A DNA stretch of 64,000 nt from Diogma glabrata (Eukaryota > Arthropoda > Insecta > Diptera > Cylindrotomidae): positions 98,058,915-98,122,914 of the forward strand of contig OY856188.1 of assembly GCA_963693315.1 (NCBI GenBank), written 5' to 3'. Of this stretch, positions 62,230 to 64,000 are shown one piece after another. The translations under genes and the position numbers were made by a program. Numbering within the stretch: the first letter of the stretch is position 1; every line of letters begins with the position of its first letter. The notes under the pieces are model-generated. The model was not told the origin of the DNA. It was given only the letters and a program-made list of their open reading frames with translations, and did no database searches.

Positions 62230-62998
62230 TAACTATCACGTAAATTTTAAATTGAATTCTAAAAAATTTAAGATTGTCTCCTTTGTACGCCGCAAATTTC
62301 GAGCATCAAATAAGCGTCTTCGTGATTTGTCTGGAGGGCCGTGAAGGCCCACTAGTTGGCTGGACACGCAATATGCTTTCCTGCTGCTAGCCCGAGTGAG
62401 CGAAGGTTCTGCCAAAAAACCTCTTTCCAAACAAAAACTAGCTCACCTCACTTGTGTACCTTCTCAGTTTATTGAACCTCACACCCCCTTTTGCTGGTTA
62501 ATTTTTGTCTACGTTTCAGTATTTGATCTGGTTACTGGCCTGGTCAGCCATGGGGCTACTAAACCAAGTATCACAACGACAGTTCAAAATAAAACAACCT
62601 TTATTTTCTTCTCTCTGATGTTTTGACCTTCTTTTATTTGCAACTTCCTTACCGTTCCAACAATAAAACCTTTTGGTTGCAGTGCCTTTTGTTATTAATT
62701 GTTGCATGTAAAGCAAAAAAAATACGAGAAAATTGTGTTAAACCAGTAATAGACACAGAGCTTTCAAATGAAAAATGTTCTTAAGAAATTATGAAAATTG
62801 TGAAAAGATAGGATGGAAAGTTTTTGAAATTACGGATAAACGCATTTTCGATTATCGAAGATAGTATATTACTATCGACGAGGAAGAAAGTTGCAGTACA
62901 TTTGTCATAATGTTGGATGGCTATTACAGGACAGGACGAAAAGAAGGAGTCCGGCTGACAACATTCATTTTGAGAATCATAAACTTAAGAAATTAAAT
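62230..62998. other. Less AT-rich island, unidentified
   Basis: Base composition is closer to mobile-element DNA than the surroundings. Overlapping frames at 62236-62430 (minus), 62396-62626 (plus) and 62516-62716 (minus) are not recognisable. It lies downstream of the minus-strand Gypsy integrase, so 3' untranslated or LTR sequence of that element is possible, but no LTR boundaries could be set. Confidence 0.3.
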
Positions 62999-63066
62999 AG
63001 GAGTTGGGCTCGAACCCAAACCCCGAGATAGACTCTTAGGCTCTATCGACTGAACTAGCCGTGCCA
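62999..63066 (-). other. tRNA-like sequence (SINE head or tRNA pseudogene)
   Basis: On the minus strand the segment has a degraded A box TAGTTCAGTCGA (63046-63057) and a perfect B box GGTTCGAGCCC (63006-63016). Overall it looks most like a lysine-type tRNA in its D-arm and T-arm. The acceptor arms do not pair, the anticodon stem has a mismatch and the base expected before the anticodon is wrong. It is therefore not a functional tRNA gene. It lies immediately downstream of the Gypsy pol C-terminus. Confidence 0.6.
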
Positions 63067-63159
63067 GCAAAAACAATTAAAACTAAGGACTGAATAATGA
63101 AGGGAGATCCAATATATAACGAGAAGGACTTTTTGGACAATAGTAACTGAAGGAAAAAC

Positions 63160-64000
63160 TACCTGGAAGCATAATCTACTGAAGCACGTCTTTGGAATGG
63201 TATATCTTGTGTCGTCGGGAAATAACATCCTCCAGTTTGTATCAGGCGTGACCAACTAAACTAACCGAATAATTTTAACTTTTAACTGGCACACAAATTT
63301 TAACGAGGCTGCATAAAAACTGCAGTGGATATCTCCTCAATTCAGTAGCGAATCTCGGACAACGATCAAAATCAAAGGGTTTCCTCACTCTCGTCTTTAC
63401 AGTTAAAGGGTCGGAGTAAAGGGTAGGACGTACCATGAGTGATTATGATAAACCAAACTGAGGCATAATAGGGAGAATATCCTAAAGTTTGATATACGGA
63501 ACATCGAAGAACACAAGCAATTTTGCTAAGATGCACGTCCCACTGAGTATGGTCTTCGACCAGGTACGCATGTAGTCCAGGTATGACGATTTTGATCACT
63601 AGCTTGGACGCATTTGCCTGTGGGAAATATAAAGCTGTAAAGGTATGGTGAACCCCATACCTTAAAAGGAAGTATACAAATAATCTAAATCTGAACTGTG
63701 ACCCATTGTCTGAGATAATTGTTTCGGGACTACCAAAAACATGATAGAACACATTGGTTTTAGCAGTTTGCAGATAGCAGTAGGTTTCCGTAAATAAAAA
63801 AGAAACAGGAGCTTAGTGAGTTTGTCTAAGACATTCAAAATTTCTATATGACCGGACTTAGATCGGAGGTAAGGACTAATTATATGAATTTGTAATCGTT
63901 GATAGAGTCTTTCAGATTTAATTGACGTCACCATAGGAGAACGAAGCACGATGTTAAGGGATTTGACAGTTTTACAGATGTTATATTGAGAAATATGGGA
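63160..64000 (-). pseudogene. Ty3/Gypsy integrase, partial, continues past window end
   Basis: On the minus strand, starting beyond the window. The core start at 63949-63662 has SPYLRSKSGHIEI and LDKLTKLLFLFYLRK. A frame change leads to 63752-63372 with FGSPETIISDNGSQF (second catalytic Asp in SDNG), YFPQANASK, a DVHLSKIACVLR block and GYSPYYA. The C-terminal tail near 63260-63160 has YKLEDVISRRHKIYHSKDV, as in Gypsy integrases. The SPY-RSKSG block also occurs in the 57.3-59.9 kb copy, so the two belong to related families but are different insertions in opposite orientation. Frame changes and stops indicate a pseudogene. Confidence 0.85.

Noticed and set aside
62996..63068. Functional tRNA-Lys gene
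   Set aside because: The acceptor stem does not pair, the anticodon stem has a mismatch and the conserved base before the anticodon is absent.

Overview
This looks like an AT-rich (roughly three-quarters A+T) arthropod, most likely insect, nuclear sequence. The evidence is the mix of mobile elements (RTE and CR1-like LINEs, BEL/Pao and Ty3/Gypsy LTR elements, piggyBac, hAT, and several inverted-repeat MITEs) and the lack of any prokaryotic gene organisation. I find no intact host gene, rRNA, functional tRNA or CRISPR array. Every long protein-like reading frame belongs to a transposable element, and all carry stops, frameshifts, deletions or truncation. The window is best read as a gene desert, or a very long intron or intergenic region, shaped by layered insertions.

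Layout. 1-3.5 kb: AT-rich DNA with the first copy of a dispersed non-coding repeat (family A). 3.5-4.6 kb: 5'-truncated RTE LINE with an 11-bp target duplication. 4.7-5.3 kb: partial copy of a long-inverted-repeat element. 6.6-7.9 kb: minus-strand Gypsy pol remnant. 8-10 kb: plus-strand CR1-like LINE. 13.8-15.3 kb: second CR1-like LINE, minus strand. 16-17.6 kb: family A copy 2, then a ~1-kb long inverted repeat with a nested foldback. 18.8-19.3 kb: family A copy 3. 19.4-23.8 kb: hAT element with an 8-bp target duplication, into which a near full-length RTE LINE (12-bp duplication) inserted. 27.1-27.5 kb: PIF/Harbinger-like MITE with TTA duplication. 28.8-30.0 kb: second long inverted repeat. 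30.9-31.6 and 50.0-50.7 kb: a paralogous non-coding pair (family C). 34.0-36.7 kb: piggyBac with a broken transposase, flanked by a perfect 45-bp direct repeat. 37.1-37.7 kb: 90-bp tandem repeat and a TATCGATA cluster. 38.6-39.3 kb: 664-bp TIR element. 39.4-42.1 kb: BEL/Pao pol remnant, then a LINE 3' end at 42.3-42.9 kb. 45.1 and 55.7 kb: family A copies 4 and 5. 54.7 kb: tRNA-derived SINE candidate. 57.4-59.9 kb: Gypsy gag-pol remnant (+) with an internal 75-bp palindrome. 63.0-64.0 kb: tRNA-like sequence and a minus-strand Gypsy integrase that runs off the end.

How the parts relate. The RTE copies at 3.5 and 20-22.9 kb are one family. The Gypsy pieces at 57-60 and 63-64 kb are separate copies of related elements, because both contain the start of the integrase core. 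The sequences least explained by known families are the five same-strand family A copies, the family C pair with its unusually conserved ~90-bp core, and the two long inverted repeats, which would form hairpin RNA if transcribed. Element classes were recognised by reading motifs and terminal structure by eye. No alignment or database search was run, and identity levels are visual impressions.
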